Part shown: positions 1-9,183 of the stretch, in pieces
Layout of the letters: the number at the start of each line of letters is the position of its first letter
How positions within the stretch are numbered: position 1 is the first letter of the stretch
Assembly (NCBI GenBank): GCA_013152835.1
Contig: JAADFQ010000074.1
Location: 1 to 34,763, forward strand
Length of the DNA stretch: 34,763 nucleotides
Reading direction: 5' to 3'
Source of the DNA: FCB group bacterium
GTDB taxonomy: Bacteria; Fidelibacterota; Marinisomatia; Marinisomatales; J089
Program-made: the position numbers and the translations under genes
The notes under the pieces: generated by a model
What the model was told of the DNA's origin: nothing
The model's input: only the letters and a program-made list of their open reading frames with translations
Databases searched by the model: none

Positions 1-125
1 CACGGGAAAATCCCGTGGTACCTAGCAAAGCACGCCCATAAGGGCGACATCCCGATCCCGGGATGATAGAAAAGGATTCATCCACCCCGATAGCTATCGG
101 GGTGGTTTTCTCCATATCGGGATAA
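1..125. repeat. Multi-hairpin dispersed repeat (family E2), copy 1
   Basis: Consecutive palindromes CACGGGA..TCCCGTG, CGCCC..GGGCG, CATCCCG..CGGGATG, CCACCCCGATAGCTATCGGGGTGG; shared text with copies at ~7930-8070 and ~9411-9497. Confidence 0.8.
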
Positions 126-126
126 A

Positions 127-999
127 ATGAAAAAGGCAATCTACTATAGCGTTTTTGTGTTCATAAATGTTAACATATCAATAGCTGCTGATTACTTCCC
201 ATTTAAACTCGGAAACTCGTGGCAGTACCATCAGTATCGGAGTTATTCCGACACAACTATTACTTCTGATACAACTATTCATGAATTTTCCATTGTCGCT
301 GAGTATACAGAATATGGTGAACTATATTTTGAAATCAATAATCTTCCTGGTCAAGATGGTATTGGTACTCTAATTCTGAGAAAGGATACCTTAACCGGTG
401 AGTTATTTACCGAAAATGAATGTTTGTGGTTAAATCCACAGATAGAAATTGGTGATACCGTTTTAAATTCTTCTTGTACTTTTATTTCTCATTTTTTAAC
501 CGGTATTGATTCTTTGAATCATTTTACTTTGTATAGAGAAACACACTTTTACCAGCAAAACTCATTGCAAGGGGTACATATTGATTATCAACTATTTGAA
601 GGAATCGGACCAATTCGCATAGAACTTCATAACACACTTACAACATATACCTTGATATCAGAATTAGTGGCAGCAGAGATTGATGGCATTACATATGGTG
701 AATTCGTTGATATCGATAATGAAATCACAATCCCTAGTACTTTTAAACTTTACCCGACCTATCCTAATCCCTTTAATCCCGTAACTACAATAAGATTCTA
801 TATTGCCAACACCGAAAAAGTATCTCTCAAAATATATGATGTCAGCGGTAGACACATTTTAACTATTTTTGAAGATATCGTTGATCCAAACAACTATGCA
901 ATTCAATGGGATGCTACCGGTTTATCAAGTGGTATATACTTCCTACAACTAATAGCAGGTTCAAAGGTTGATAATCAAAAATTAATATTGTTAAAATAA
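127..999 (+). CDS. Exported protein with T9SS-type (Por) C-terminal sorting domain
   Basis: Signal-like N-terminus; C-terminal YPNPFNPVTTIRFYI...KIYDVSGR...GLSSGIYFLQL...KLILLK. Confidence 0.8.
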   Translation: MKKAIYYSVFVFINVNISIAADYFPFKLGNSWQYHQYRSYSDTTITSDTTIHEFSIVAEYTEYGELYFEINNLPGQDGIGTLILRKDTLTGELFTENECLWLNPQIEIGDTVLNSSCTFISHFLTGIDSLNHFTLYRETHFYQQNSLQGVHIDYQLFEGIGPIRIELHNTLTTYTLISELVAAEIDGITYGEFVDIDNEITIPSTFKLYPTYPNPFNPVTTIRFYIANTEKVSLKIYDVSGRHILTIFEDIVDPNNYAIQWDATGLSSGIYFLQLIAGSKVDNQKLILLK

Positions 1000-1022
1000 T
1001 ATTAGCCTAAAAATGCAAAATA

Positions 1023-1227
1023 TACCTAACAATACGCTGCACTGGTCCTCGATTAAATCTGGTGGGCTGGCCAGCCTACGCCAGGGCTTCGGCTGGTAGG
1101 CGGCATCCTACTACGCTGAAGTTTCGTAGGACAGGTGAAAATGAGGATTTACTAATAATGAAATTCAAACCAGGTAAAATGTTAATCGGTAATAACCCAC
1201 GCGCCGGTTACTTTTCCCGCTAAAGGG
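1023..1227 (+). repeat. attC-like recombination site (a)
   Basis: Left arm ACCTAACAATACGCTGCACTGG; right arm CGCGCCGGTTACTTTTCCCGCTAAAGGG (degenerate); contains conserved interior E1. Confidence 0.65.
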
Positions 1228-1233
1228 CAATAA

Positions 1234-1830
1234 ATGAAAAGTCAAATAAAAATCATTACTGTCCCCGTATATTACTTCTTGTTTATGTCCTGTATATCGG
1301 CACAAAAATATTATCTTGAAACATTGAACGGTGAGCAATTCGAAAACTTAACCTATAGCTCTAAAACCGACACAACTATAAAATTCAAACGTGTCAACGG
1401 CACAATGGGACAACAAGGAAAAATATCCTATACCACGGATTATCACACTATCCATATCAATGATCTGAAAGTTATCAGTAAACATAATAATACGTTTTCC
1501 AAGTTTGGTTTACAGCCTGCAAAATTTAGTATTATTAGGGGACTGGCAGGTGCCACCGCCGGAGGCTATTGCGGGACTTTAATTGGTACGGGTATAGGAT
1601 ACCTGGCATTGAGATTATTTACGGAGGATGAGAGCTTCTCTGAATTCAATATGTTCTATTGGTTGGGAGGTGCTACTGTAGGATTGGTAACCGGTTCCGT
1701 ATGGAATCTGATATACTTCTCAAAACATAAAATCGGTTTTGAAACCGAATCATATGATTTGACCAATAAATCATTTGACGAAAAGAAGTTAATCGTGTCG
1801 TTGCTGGTTGAACAGAATGAGACTCCATAA
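1234..1830 (+). CDS. Hypothetical exported/membrane protein with glycine-rich TM segments
   Basis: N-terminal hydrophobic signal; GLAGATAGGYCGTLIGTGIGYLAL segment; follows attC-like site. Confidence 0.6.
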   Translation: MKSQIKIITVPVYYFLFMSCISAQKYYLETLNGEQFENLTYSSKTDTTIKFKRVNGTMGQQGKISYTTDYHTIHINDLKVISKHNNTFSKFGLQPAKFSIIRGLAGATAGGYCGTLIGTGIGYLALRLFTEDESFSEFNMFYWLGGATVGLVTGSVWNLIYFSKHKIGFETESYDLTNKSFDEKKLIVSLLVEQNETP

Positions 1831-2092
1831 GCTCTACATCATATCATTGATCATCATGATTTGTGGGTGTGAGGATAATGAAAAAGCGGAATATGAAAAT
1901 GATGATACAAGGTATCTTAACATCTTGATGACCCAGGAAGTAGATTCCACAACAATTGATACATTGTTCACCACAGTTTTAACAATAAAACGCATCACGC
2001 GCGAAAACTTTTCAAGGGCTTGCTACCAGAATCCTTTCGAAGATAACTGCTTTTACCCTCTTACAGTACATCAACAAATTCATCAACAATAG
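1808..2092 (+). CDS. Small putative lipoprotein
   Basis: MRLHKLYIISLIIMICGCEDN lipobox-like; overlaps preceding ORF by 23 nt. Confidence 0.55.
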   Translation: MNRMRLHKLYIISLIIMICGCEDNEKAEYENDDTRYLNILMTQEVDSTTIDTLFTTVLTIKRITRENFSRACYQNPFEDNCFYPLTVHQQIHQQ

Positions 2093-2158
2093 GCCACTGA
2101 ACCATGTTAAAAATGCGCTCATTTAATTTGCACAACGGGTAAATATTTTAGAAACAAG

Positions 2159-2806
2159 ATGGAAACAAGAAAGATGAAGTTTATTATTTTAGTAATAACC
2201 GGATTAATTTTATTCTCCTGTCAAAAGGAACAGCCACTTGCCCCATACAATGAAAATTATGAATTCCCGATGACGATAGGTTCACAGTGGAAATACAATG
2301 TAACCGACACTACATACTACACTAATTTTGATGATAGTATCGTAGTAAATAATGGCATATTGGAAATAATAGTCATAAAAAGCACGTCCCTGGACAATGG
2401 TAAGAAAGCATTTCTTTGGCAATACAAATTTAAAAATAGCATTTTGGATACATTGTATATTTCATCTTCAAATGATACGGTATTTTTTTACAATGATAAA
2501 AATGTTCTTTCAACAAATAAAATTTTTATATTCCCTTTACAAGTAAACAACGAATGGCAATTTGACCCCTGCAATGAGTACAGAGTAGTTAGACAAGATA
2601 CTCTGAATTTATCTTTTGGTACGATTAAAGGTATTTATAATGTTGAGCATAAATTTATTTGTGAAGGTGAAGCAGGGTTAGTAGATAACTATTATATTAA
2701 ATCATCAATTGGTATAGTTAAGTATGAATTTCATTACATGAACATCCATTATGGAATGATGCAAAATAAAAATTGGATTTTAAAATCATACTCAATAGGT
2801 GAATAG
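2159..2806 (+). CDS. Putative lipoprotein
   Basis: MKFIILVITGLILFSCQKEQP lipobox; probable start at internal Met (2174). Confidence 0.65.
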   Translation: METRKMKFIILVITGLILFSCQKEQPLAPYNENYEFPMTIGSQWKYNVTDTTYYTNFDDSIVVNNGILEIIVIKSTSLDNGKKAFLWQYKFKNSILDTLYISSSNDTVFFYNDKNVLSTNKIFIFPLQVNNEWQFDPCNEYRVVRQDTLNLSFGTIKGIYNVEHKFICEGEAGLVDNYYIKSSIGIVKYEFHYMNIHYGMMQNKNWILKSYSIGE

Positions 2807-2811
2807 CCTTG

Positions 2812-2943
2812 GTATAACCCTTGCTGGAGGTGACGTGAATATCTTTGGTGTGAATTTAAGGTTTCGGGGTTCAGCGGATGCAAATCAACAGAGGGAACGT
2901 CGTGTTGTCATCATTTTCACGCACCTCAGCACATCGCTAGGCA
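2812..2943 (+). repeat. Degenerate attC-like site (b)
   Basis: Left arm ATAACCCTTGCTGGAGGTGACG pairs with right arm CGCACCTCAGCACATCGCTAGGC (GCTG[G]AGGTG[A]CG vs GCTGAGGTGCG). Confidence 0.45.
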
Positions 2944-2947
2944 ATAC

Positions 2948-3655
2948 ATGAAATTAAATAGTATAATATTAGGTATTGTTTGTATTACAGTTATTAAAGC
3001 AAATGATAATGTGGATTATTTATTAGAACCAATTATTGAATTCTCCAAGATCATTGCCGAGGAACCAGAACCTATTTTGTACCAATACAAAGACGAAAAT
3101 CATCCATATTTTACTCAAAACAATATTGTAAATAAATACGGTTTGCGTGCAACAATGAGAATAGATGGAAAAATAAGGAATATTATTTCATTAAAGGTTA
3201 GTACTAGTTATTATTCTCCACTAGTTAATAATGATAGCTCTATCCAATTAAAAAACTATGCATTCAACCAAAATGATATCGGTCTTTCAACTGGATTTGA
3301 ATATCCATTAGGAAATGTGTTTTTATCTTTTATCAGTGTGAATGGTATTAAGAGTAAAATTGAATTAATTGAAACTAGGACATATTACCTAAGTCCACAT
3401 GGTTACAATGAAGAGATAACTAAAAAAGTCAGAACAAAAATTGACAAATATTTCTTTAATTTAGAAATGGGCTTCAAATATATTTTTCATAAGAAAGTTG
3501 AACTTCAGATTGGAGTTCAATACTATTTAAACCCATTTAATCACGATATTGTATATGCATTAAGTGATCCTGAAACAGAAAATCCATTTGTTGTTTATTC
3601 TCATGTTTCGCAAAACAAATTTATACAATTTATAGGTTGTAGTTTTGTTTTCTAA
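2948..3655 (+). CDS. Hypothetical exported, beta-barrel-like protein
   Basis: Signal-like N-terminus; alternating aromatic/hydrophobic strands, C-terminal aromatic residue (FIGCSFVF). Confidence 0.5.
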   Translation: MKLNSIILGIVCITVIKANDNVDYLLEPIIEFSKIIAEEPEPILYQYKDENHPYFTQNNIVNKYGLRATMRIDGKIRNIISLKVSTSYYSPLVNNDSSIQLKNYAFNQNDIGLSTGFEYPLGNVFLSFISVNGIKSKIELIETRTYYLSPHGYNEEITKKVRTKIDKYFFNLEMGFKYIFHKKVELQIGVQYYLNPFNHDIVYALSDPETENPFVVYSHVSQNKFIQFIGCSFVF

Positions 3656-3660
3656 ATATT

Positions 3661-3823
3661 GCCTAACATTGCGCTGCACCGGACACGAAACGCTGGCCAG
3701 CCTACGCCAAGGCTTTGGCTGTCAGGTGGCATCAAACTTGAGTTTGGAGGTAAAATGAAGTCAAAACCCGTCAAAATGTTAATTGGTAAAATCCCACACA
3801 CCGGTGAGCTCTCCTGTTAGGTC
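3661..3823 (+). repeat. attC-like recombination site (c), best preserved
   Basis: GCCTAACATTGCGCTGCACCGG ... CCGGTGAGCTCTCCTGTTAGGT; arms pair as CCTAAC / GCT[G]CACCGG with one extrahelical G. Confidence 0.8.
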
Positions 3824-3824
3824 T

Positions 3825-5072
3825 ATGTTAATGGAAGGTTTATATTCACTGAATAAACCAATTTATGCATCCCTTGCGATAGTGTTCATCATAGGTTGTA
3901 TCGAGGAAGTCGATAACTCAATCATTGATGAAAATTTTGATGATACTACGGCAGTCGATGATACAACGTTACATAACCTTTCACCCTCTACCTTTGCTTG
4001 GTTAGATGTGAATGATATCTCAATTCAGGTCGATACCGCAGGCCAACTTCGAGAAGGTATTCTACGGGGAGCAAATGGTGCTACAATAGCCTATCATACT
4101 TATTTTTCCGGTTTATGGGTCGGTCACGACGATCCTTATAGCCCGTCAGCGAATATTACCTGGGTAGGGACGAGACAAAAGAGCAATTATACCAGTCATT
4201 GGCCGGATGGAAGATTTGGGGTGTATCGCATTGTTCCCGCTTATATTAATCCAGATTCTGTTTATTGGCCAATCGACAAGGGATTTCCTGTAACGCAAAA
4301 TGGAGGTCCTTTTTTAATTGGAGATTTAATGCTATGGTCGGCACTGAAAGCCGATACGCTGGTGGAAACCAGCATTCTGGCCTCTCCCATCCCAAATATG
4401 ACCTATACACAGACCGTATGGGCATATGAACGTGATGATCTTCGGAGCACTATATTTATAAGTTATACCCTTCGAAACACGGCAGATACCGATATTAACG
4501 GGATTCGCATTGGATTTTATTCTGATACAGATTTATCTTTTTCCGGTGGTTCGTCAGGCAGCAATTCTACTGGGTATGATTCATCGCAAGCACTTACCTA
4601 TACGTATATTCCGTCCGACACGGGCAGTACTTTTGTCTGTGGGTTTACATTTCTTGAAGTGAATGGAATTACGGACCCCGGACAATTGGTCACTAGCCAT
4701 CGTATCATGCGAAAGAACAACTACATCGATTCTGATTTTGGAGAGTATGGCTTTGATTCCCCTGAACAGATCCTCTTTGCCCTAAAAGGATTATCCAATA
4801 CGGGTCAGCCTATGATTGATCCCACAACCGGTGAGCCAACACTCTTTGCATTTTCCGGTGATCCGGTTGCCGGTACGGGATGGTTGGATGTACAGGTTGA
4901 CGTCCGAAGTTTACTCAACGGTCCAGAACTATCACTTGTCGCCCATGGCCAAGTCAGAGCAACACTTGTATTTACAATAACAATGGGGACCGATTTGAGA
5001 ATAGCTTTAATAAATTTAAAACGTACAATTAATGATATTCGTAATGAGCCCGATCTCTGGATTTTTTATTAA
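3825..5072 (+). CDS. Large putative lipoprotein of unknown function
   Basis: Internal Met start gives MLMEGLYSLNKPIYASLAIVFIIGCIEEVD; the track start (3783) lies inside the attC-like site. Confidence 0.6.
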   Translation: MLMEGLYSLNKPIYASLAIVFIIGCIEEVDNSIIDENFDDTTAVDDTTLHNLSPSTFAWLDVNDISIQVDTAGQLREGILRGANGATIAYHTYFSGLWVGHDDPYSPSANITWVGTRQKSNYTSHWPDGRFGVYRIVPAYINPDSVYWPIDKGFPVTQNGGPFLIGDLMLWSALKADTLVETSILASPIPNMTYTQTVWAYERDDLRSTIFISYTLRNTADTDINGIRIGFYSDTDLSFSGGSSGSNSTGYDSSQALTYTYIPSDTGSTFVCGFTFLEVNGITDPGQLVTSHRIMRKNNYIDSDFGEYGFDSPEQILFALKGLSNTGQPMIDPTTGEPTLFAFSGDPVAGTGWLDVQVDVRSLLNGPELSLVAHGQVRATLVFTITMGTDLRIALINLKRTINDIRNEPDLWIFY

Positions 5073-5082
5073 ATGCGTACTA

Positions 5083-5275
5083 GACCTACCCCCCGTTCAG
5101 CCGGATGTGAAACGTTTACCACACTACGCCAAGGCTTCGCGTGGCAGGCGGCATCCTACTACGCTGAAGCTTCGTAGGACAGGTGAAAATGAGGATTTAC
5201 TAATAATGAAATTCAAACCAGGCAAAATGTTAATCGGCAGAAACCCGCGCGCCGGTAAACTGTGCCGTTAGGGGT
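5083..5275 (+). repeat. attC-like recombination site (d)
   Basis: GACCTACCCCCCGTTCAGCCGG ... CGCCGGTAAACTGTGCCGTTAGGGG; E1 interior. Confidence 0.65.
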
Positions 5276-5281
5276 TAGTTA

Positions 5282-6202
5282 ATGAATCTGAAAGATATCA
5301 ATTACAATTGGAACTTATTTGGATTTTTACAGGGACCAGGTTACTTCTTTATTTGCGGAAGATATTGGTTAGGTATTTTGTTGTTAACTATTGTCCTATT
5401 ATTAACAGTTCTTTTTCAACAAATATGGTATGTGTTTGCTTTACTTGTGTCGCTAGGATGCGGATTTACCGTAGATCATTTTTGTGAGGAATCTCTTAAT
5501 AAAAAGAGAGCCAAATTAAGAGAAAAACTAATCAAAAAAGGATTTAAAGATTATGACCTGAGACGTGAAATAAGGCGAAGAGAAAGTGGCGGTTTTTCTA
5601 ATTTCTTAAAAATGTGTCTTGTATTGATACTATACTGGGGTTCATATTTTATTATTTTACTTATTATTACAGGTTTTAGACAAATTCCACGCGCAATAGA
5701 AAATAGAGTACCTACTATGGAGGAAATGGTTTCAAGGTTAGAGAAGGCTAACACAATTAAAGAAGAGGATTATATTTATAAATCTAAATATGGTTTTGAA
5801 ATCTATGTACCCAAAGACTTGAAATATCTTGAATTGAATAGAAACATTGCTTTATTTGCTGCAATAGAAAGGAATGAGCAATTCCTGTTTATTTCTGTGT
5901 CCGTTAACGATATTGTCCCACTGGATGAAATACGAAAAGCGATGAATATCGAAAAAAACAACTCATTGGCAAATTATGAAAAATTTGAAATATTAGAATT
6001 ATCTGAAAATGATTTAGAAAATGTCTATGTTACTTATAGGATGAAAGATAATAACTACTTTAGTTCAAGAGGATTTTATCTATTTATTAATAGTAAAGAA
6101 AATTCATATAAGTTTGAATTTTCGACAAATTATCCACCTATTGATCATTTCATTAATATGGAAGAGAAAATTCTAAACTCAATCAAAATAACAAACCCCT
6201 AA
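5282..6202 (+). CDS. Hypothetical membrane protein
   Basis: Several hydrophobic segments (YWLGILLLTIVLLLTVLFQQIWYVFALLVSLGCGF; MCLVLILYWGSYFIILLIITGF). Confidence 0.6.
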   Translation: MNLKDINYNWNLFGFLQGPGYFFICGRYWLGILLLTIVLLLTVLFQQIWYVFALLVSLGCGFTVDHFCEESLNKKRAKLREKLIKKGFKDYDLRREIRRRESGGFSNFLKMCLVLILYWGSYFIILLIITGFRQIPRAIENRVPTMEEMVSRLEKANTIKEEDYIYKSKYGFEIYVPKDLKYLELNRNIALFAAIERNEQFLFISVSVNDIVPLDEIRKAMNIEKNNSLANYEKFEILELSENDLENVYVTYRMKDNNYFSSRGFYLFINSKENSYKFEFSTNYPPIDHFINMEEKILNSIKITNP

Positions 6203-6408
6203 CATGCACTATACCGGACACCGATTAAATCGGGGCAAGCTGTGAGGGGCTGGCCAGCCTACGCCAGGGCTTCGCGTGGCAGGCGGCATCCTACTACACT
6301 GAAGCTTCGTAGGACAGGTGAAAATGAGGATTTACTAATAATGAAATTCAAACCAGGAAAAATGTTAATTGGAAGAAACCCACGCGCTGGTGAGATTAGC
6401 CGTTGGGC
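6196..6408 (+). repeat. attC-like recombination site (e)
   Basis: CCCCTAACATGCACTATACCGG ... CGCGCTGGTGAGATTAGCCGTTGGGC; E1 interior. Confidence 0.65.
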
Positions 6409-6448
6409 GGCGTCACCATTAATCTCAAGCCACTAGAGTAAGCACCTC

Positions 6449-6982
6449 ATGTTAATCGATCAGTTCTTGCCACACTACGATGTAAACGCACGGCACCAAA
6501 TCGACATTCGTGCACCTATCGGGAGAGCGTATTCGGTCACACGCTTTCTAGACATGCGCGATTCCCGGATAGTCCGTTGGCTTTACTCTTTGCGCGGCCT
6601 CCCAGAATACAACCTGACCCTTGATGGCATGTTGAAATGGGGGTTTGTTCTCCTCGCGGATAAACCCTCGCAAGAAATTGTCTTTGGGTTGATCGGTCGC
6701 TTCTGGACTCCTTCTGCCCAGATTCAGTCTATCAACGCCGATGCTTTTGTCAAGTTCGACCGGCCAGGCTTTGCCAAAGCGGCCGGGAACATGACATTCA
6801 TTCCTCAGGATGATGGAAGTGTTCGCGTCACGACGGAGACGCGGGTGCATTGCCTGGATAATACAAGCCGACGCCATTTTCGGCTGTATTGGCTGCTTAT
6901 TGGTCCATTCAGCAGCATAATCCGTAAGGAGTGGCTCCGGCTAATCAAACAGCGAGCAGAAGCGCAGCCTTCCCATGTGTGA
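6449..6982 (+). CDS. SRPBCC-like family protein
   Basis: IDIRAPIGRAYSVTRFLD...LRGLPEYN...IVFGLIGRFW...GFAKAAGNM...TTETRVHCLD...RRHFRLYWLLIGPFSSIIRKEWLRLIKQRAE pattern; GC-rich relative to neighbours. Confidence 0.55.
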   Translation: MLIDQFLPHYDVNARHQIDIRAPIGRAYSVTRFLDMRDSRIVRWLYSLRGLPEYNLTLDGMLKWGFVLLADKPSQEIVFGLIGRFWTPSAQIQSINADAFVKFDRPGFAKAAGNMTFIPQDDGSVRVTTETRVHCLDNTSRRHFRLYWLLIGPFSSIIRKEWLRLIKQRAEAQPSHV

Positions 6983-7024
6983 GAGGACGTATGTGAAAAA
7001 AGCGCTTCAAAAGATGCATGCACT

Positions 7025-7152
7025 GCCCAACCAACGCTGCACCTTACCTGCGACTCCGCCGCGGTGGGTAACGCGGGCCTCGCAAGCCAAGTCTGGAGTG
7101 GGCAAATACTCTGAGCAAACATGCCGTAGGCAGGTGAGTTAACCGTTAGAGG
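7025..7152 (+). repeat. attC-like recombination site (f)
   Basis: GCCCAACCAACGCTGCACCT ... AGGTGAGTTAACCGTTAGAGGTC; CT[G]CACCT/AGGTGAG pairing; different interior from E1. Confidence 0.65.
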
Positions 7153-7160
7153 TCTATTCG

Positions 7161-7676
7161 ATGAAAAGAGCAAAAATGAATACTTTTAATGGAATTATTC
7201 TGCTATTCTCATTAACAATAATCTCAAGTTGTACTGATCAAAAAGATGATTCATTTACTATTGTATACTCAGGCGGGGGCTTTACTGGCGGAATCAATCC
7301 CACCTTTACCGAAACTATTATTAGTAATAGTGGTAAGGTGGTAATAAATACTACATCTTTATATACCGATGATGTAACACAGGTTAGATACACAAATGAA
7401 AGGGAGGTTAATAACCTGTACCAATATATAATGGATAATGGATTTATGGATCTAAATGATGTATATGACTGTGCTGACAATGATTCAATATGTGTGGATT
7501 TGAAAATTGATTATCCTCCGGCCAATCCATTAACAATCACACTAGATGAAAATGATATTACACATTCAGTAACAGTATCTGTTTATAACTGTACTGAATC
7601 GCCCATCATCGATTATCCGGCAATATTAGATTCAATAGTAAATAAAATAAGTGAGACTATTGCCAGTAGTGAGTGA
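7161..7676 (+). CDS. Putative lipoprotein
   Basis: GIILLFSLTIISSCTDQ lipobox; probable start at internal Met (7176). Confidence 0.6.
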   Translation: MKRAKMNTFNGIILLFSLTIISSCTDQKDDSFTIVYSGGGFTGGINPTFTETIISNSGKVVINTTSLYTDDVTQVRYTNEREVNNLYQYIMDNGFMDLNDVYDCADNDSICVDLKIDYPPANPLTITLDENDITHSVTVSVYNCTESPIIDYPAILDSIVNKISETIASSE

Positions 7677-7694
7677 ATTATCAAAGAGGTGACC

Positions 7695-7843
7695 CTCCTT
7701 ACATGCGCTGTACCGGACCCCGTAAATGCGGGGGACTGTCCGGCGCTATGAAGCGTTAATCTACGCCTGACAAGTGGTTTTGAAGTTTGGAACGGAAAAT
7801 TCAATGAAAACGGTAAGTCACACACGCCGGCTGGCACCCAAAG
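7695..7843 (+). repeat. Degenerate attC-like site (g)
   Basis: CCTTACATGCGCTGTACCGGACCCCG ... CACGCCGGCTGGCACCCAAAG. Confidence 0.45.
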
Positions 7844-7847
7844 AAAA

Positions 7848-8136
7848 CGTATAACAATGCACCGGACCCCGGGTAAATTGGGGACGGTTGTGATGGACTG
7901 GTAACGTGAATTTAACGTTTTGGAGATGGAGCCCTACAGGAAAATTCCGCGATACCTGACAAAGTACGCCCATAAAGACGACATCCCCCCGATTAATCAG
8001 GGGGATGATCGAAAAGGATTCATTCACAACAATAACTATCGGGGTGGTTTTCTCCACATCGGGATAAATTGAGTGTAATTTTTCTAACAGAAGTTTTGAA
8101 GGTAAAATGCATCACGCCGGTAAGTTCTGTAGGTGT
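7848..8136 (+). repeat. attC-like site (h) with E2 repeat in the interior
   Basis: TATAACAATGCACCGGACCCCG ... CACGCCGGTAAGTTCTGTAGGTGT; E2 copy lies between the arms. Confidence 0.45.
7930..8070. repeat. E2 multi-hairpin repeat, copy 2
   Basis: ACAGGAAAATTCCGCGATACCTGACAAAGTACGCCCATAAAGACGACATCCC...GGATGATCGAAAAGGATTCATTCACAAC..CTATCGGGGTGGTTTTCTCCACATCGGGATAAA. Confidence 0.75.
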
Positions 8137-8181
8137 GTAAAAATGCGACCAAAATATTGAATATCACCAAGGATACACGTA

Positions 8182-9183
8182 TTGAAAATCGAAATAGTAA
8201 CGACACAAAATGAGGACATGAAGGAAACCGGATTTGGAACTCTCAAGGCTTGCAATAGTGTATTTGATTCTATCGAAAGGATAGGGTATGATGTTAAATT
8301 AAACATATGCAAGTCTAAACGAGACCTGGAGGGTATTGTCAAGAGAAATCCGGATTTGGTTGTTTTAGCTGTAAAATATATTCCACTTCAAAATAGAAAT
8401 AGTATTTGGCTGAGTGAATATTTTTCCAAGCATGGAATTAATTTCACCGGCTCATCAAGAGATGTGTTGAGGTTTGATTCCAATAAAACTAGTGCGAAAT
8501 TATATTTAGCAAATAAAGGTATTAAAACTGCCAGATATTTTACGGCAATTCCCGATCAGTACCGATATGCAAGTGAACTTCCGATTAAATTCCCGTTATT
8601 TTTAAAACCGACAGATGCGGCAAACGGAAATGGAATTGATGATTTCTCTTTCGTGACAAATTTTTCGGGGTTTGAAAGTAAAGTATTGTCGTTATATAGC
8701 ACATTTAGTGCTCCTGCTTTGGTCGAAGAATATTTGGATGGGCGTGAGTTTACCGTCTCGGTAATAAATACACCAAACAACGAACTAATAATATCGCCTA
8801 TCGAAATTCTCCCGCCAGAATCAAAATATGGACTTAGAATTCTAGGGAAAAAGGTAAAAAATGATGATTCGGAAGAGCTGAAATTAGTTGAAGATGGTGG
8901 AATGAAACACGAAGTGATAAAACTTGCTATAAATTCGTTCCTGACTTTAGGTGTGAGGGACTTTGGTAGAATAGATATTAAGGCTAATAAAGCAGGCGAT
9001 TGTTTTTTTATTGAAGCCAATTTGGTTCCAGGTATGACATATGGCTCTAGCTATTTTCCTAAATCCTGTGAAATTGAGAATGCACTAACTTATGACGAAG
9101 TCATCCAGCTGATGTTGGAAAATGGGCTTTGTAGAGCTAAACCAAAAGCACCGCCTGACAATTGCATAAACGCAGATTGTTGA
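8182..9183 (+). CDS. ATP-grasp family protein (D-Ala-D-Ala ligase-like)
   Basis: FPLFLKPTDAANGNGIDD, VEEYLDGREFTVSVI, FGRIDIKA...CFFIEANLVPGMT motifs. Confidence 0.75.
   Translation: MKIEIVTTQNEDMKETGFGTLKACNSVFDSIERIGYDVKLNICKSKRDLEGIVKRNPDLVVLAVKYIPLQNRNSIWLSEYFSKHGINFTGSSRDVLRFDSNKTSAKLYLANKGIKTARYFTAIPDQYRYASELPIKFPLFLKPTDAANGNGIDDFSFVTNFSGFESKVLSLYSTFSAPALVEEYLDGREFTVSVINTPNNELIISPIEILPPESKYGLRILGKKVKNDDSEELKLVEDGGMKHEVIKLAINSFLTLGVRDFGRIDIKANKAGDCFFIEANLVPGMTYGSSYFPKSCEIENALTYDEVIQLMLENGLCRAKPKAPPDNCINADC

Noticed and set aside
5032-5271. ORFs 5032-5271 and 6242-6436 sharing ..SRGRRHPTTLKLRRTGENEDLLIMKFKPGKMLIGRNPRAG
   Set aside because: They are translations of the repeated attC-like interior E1, not likely genes; the shared peptide is explained by the DNA repeat
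6548-7173. Minus-strand ORFs 6548-6877 and 6805-7173
   Set aside because: Antisense to the SRPBCC-like cassette gene and crossing an attC-like site; no motifs
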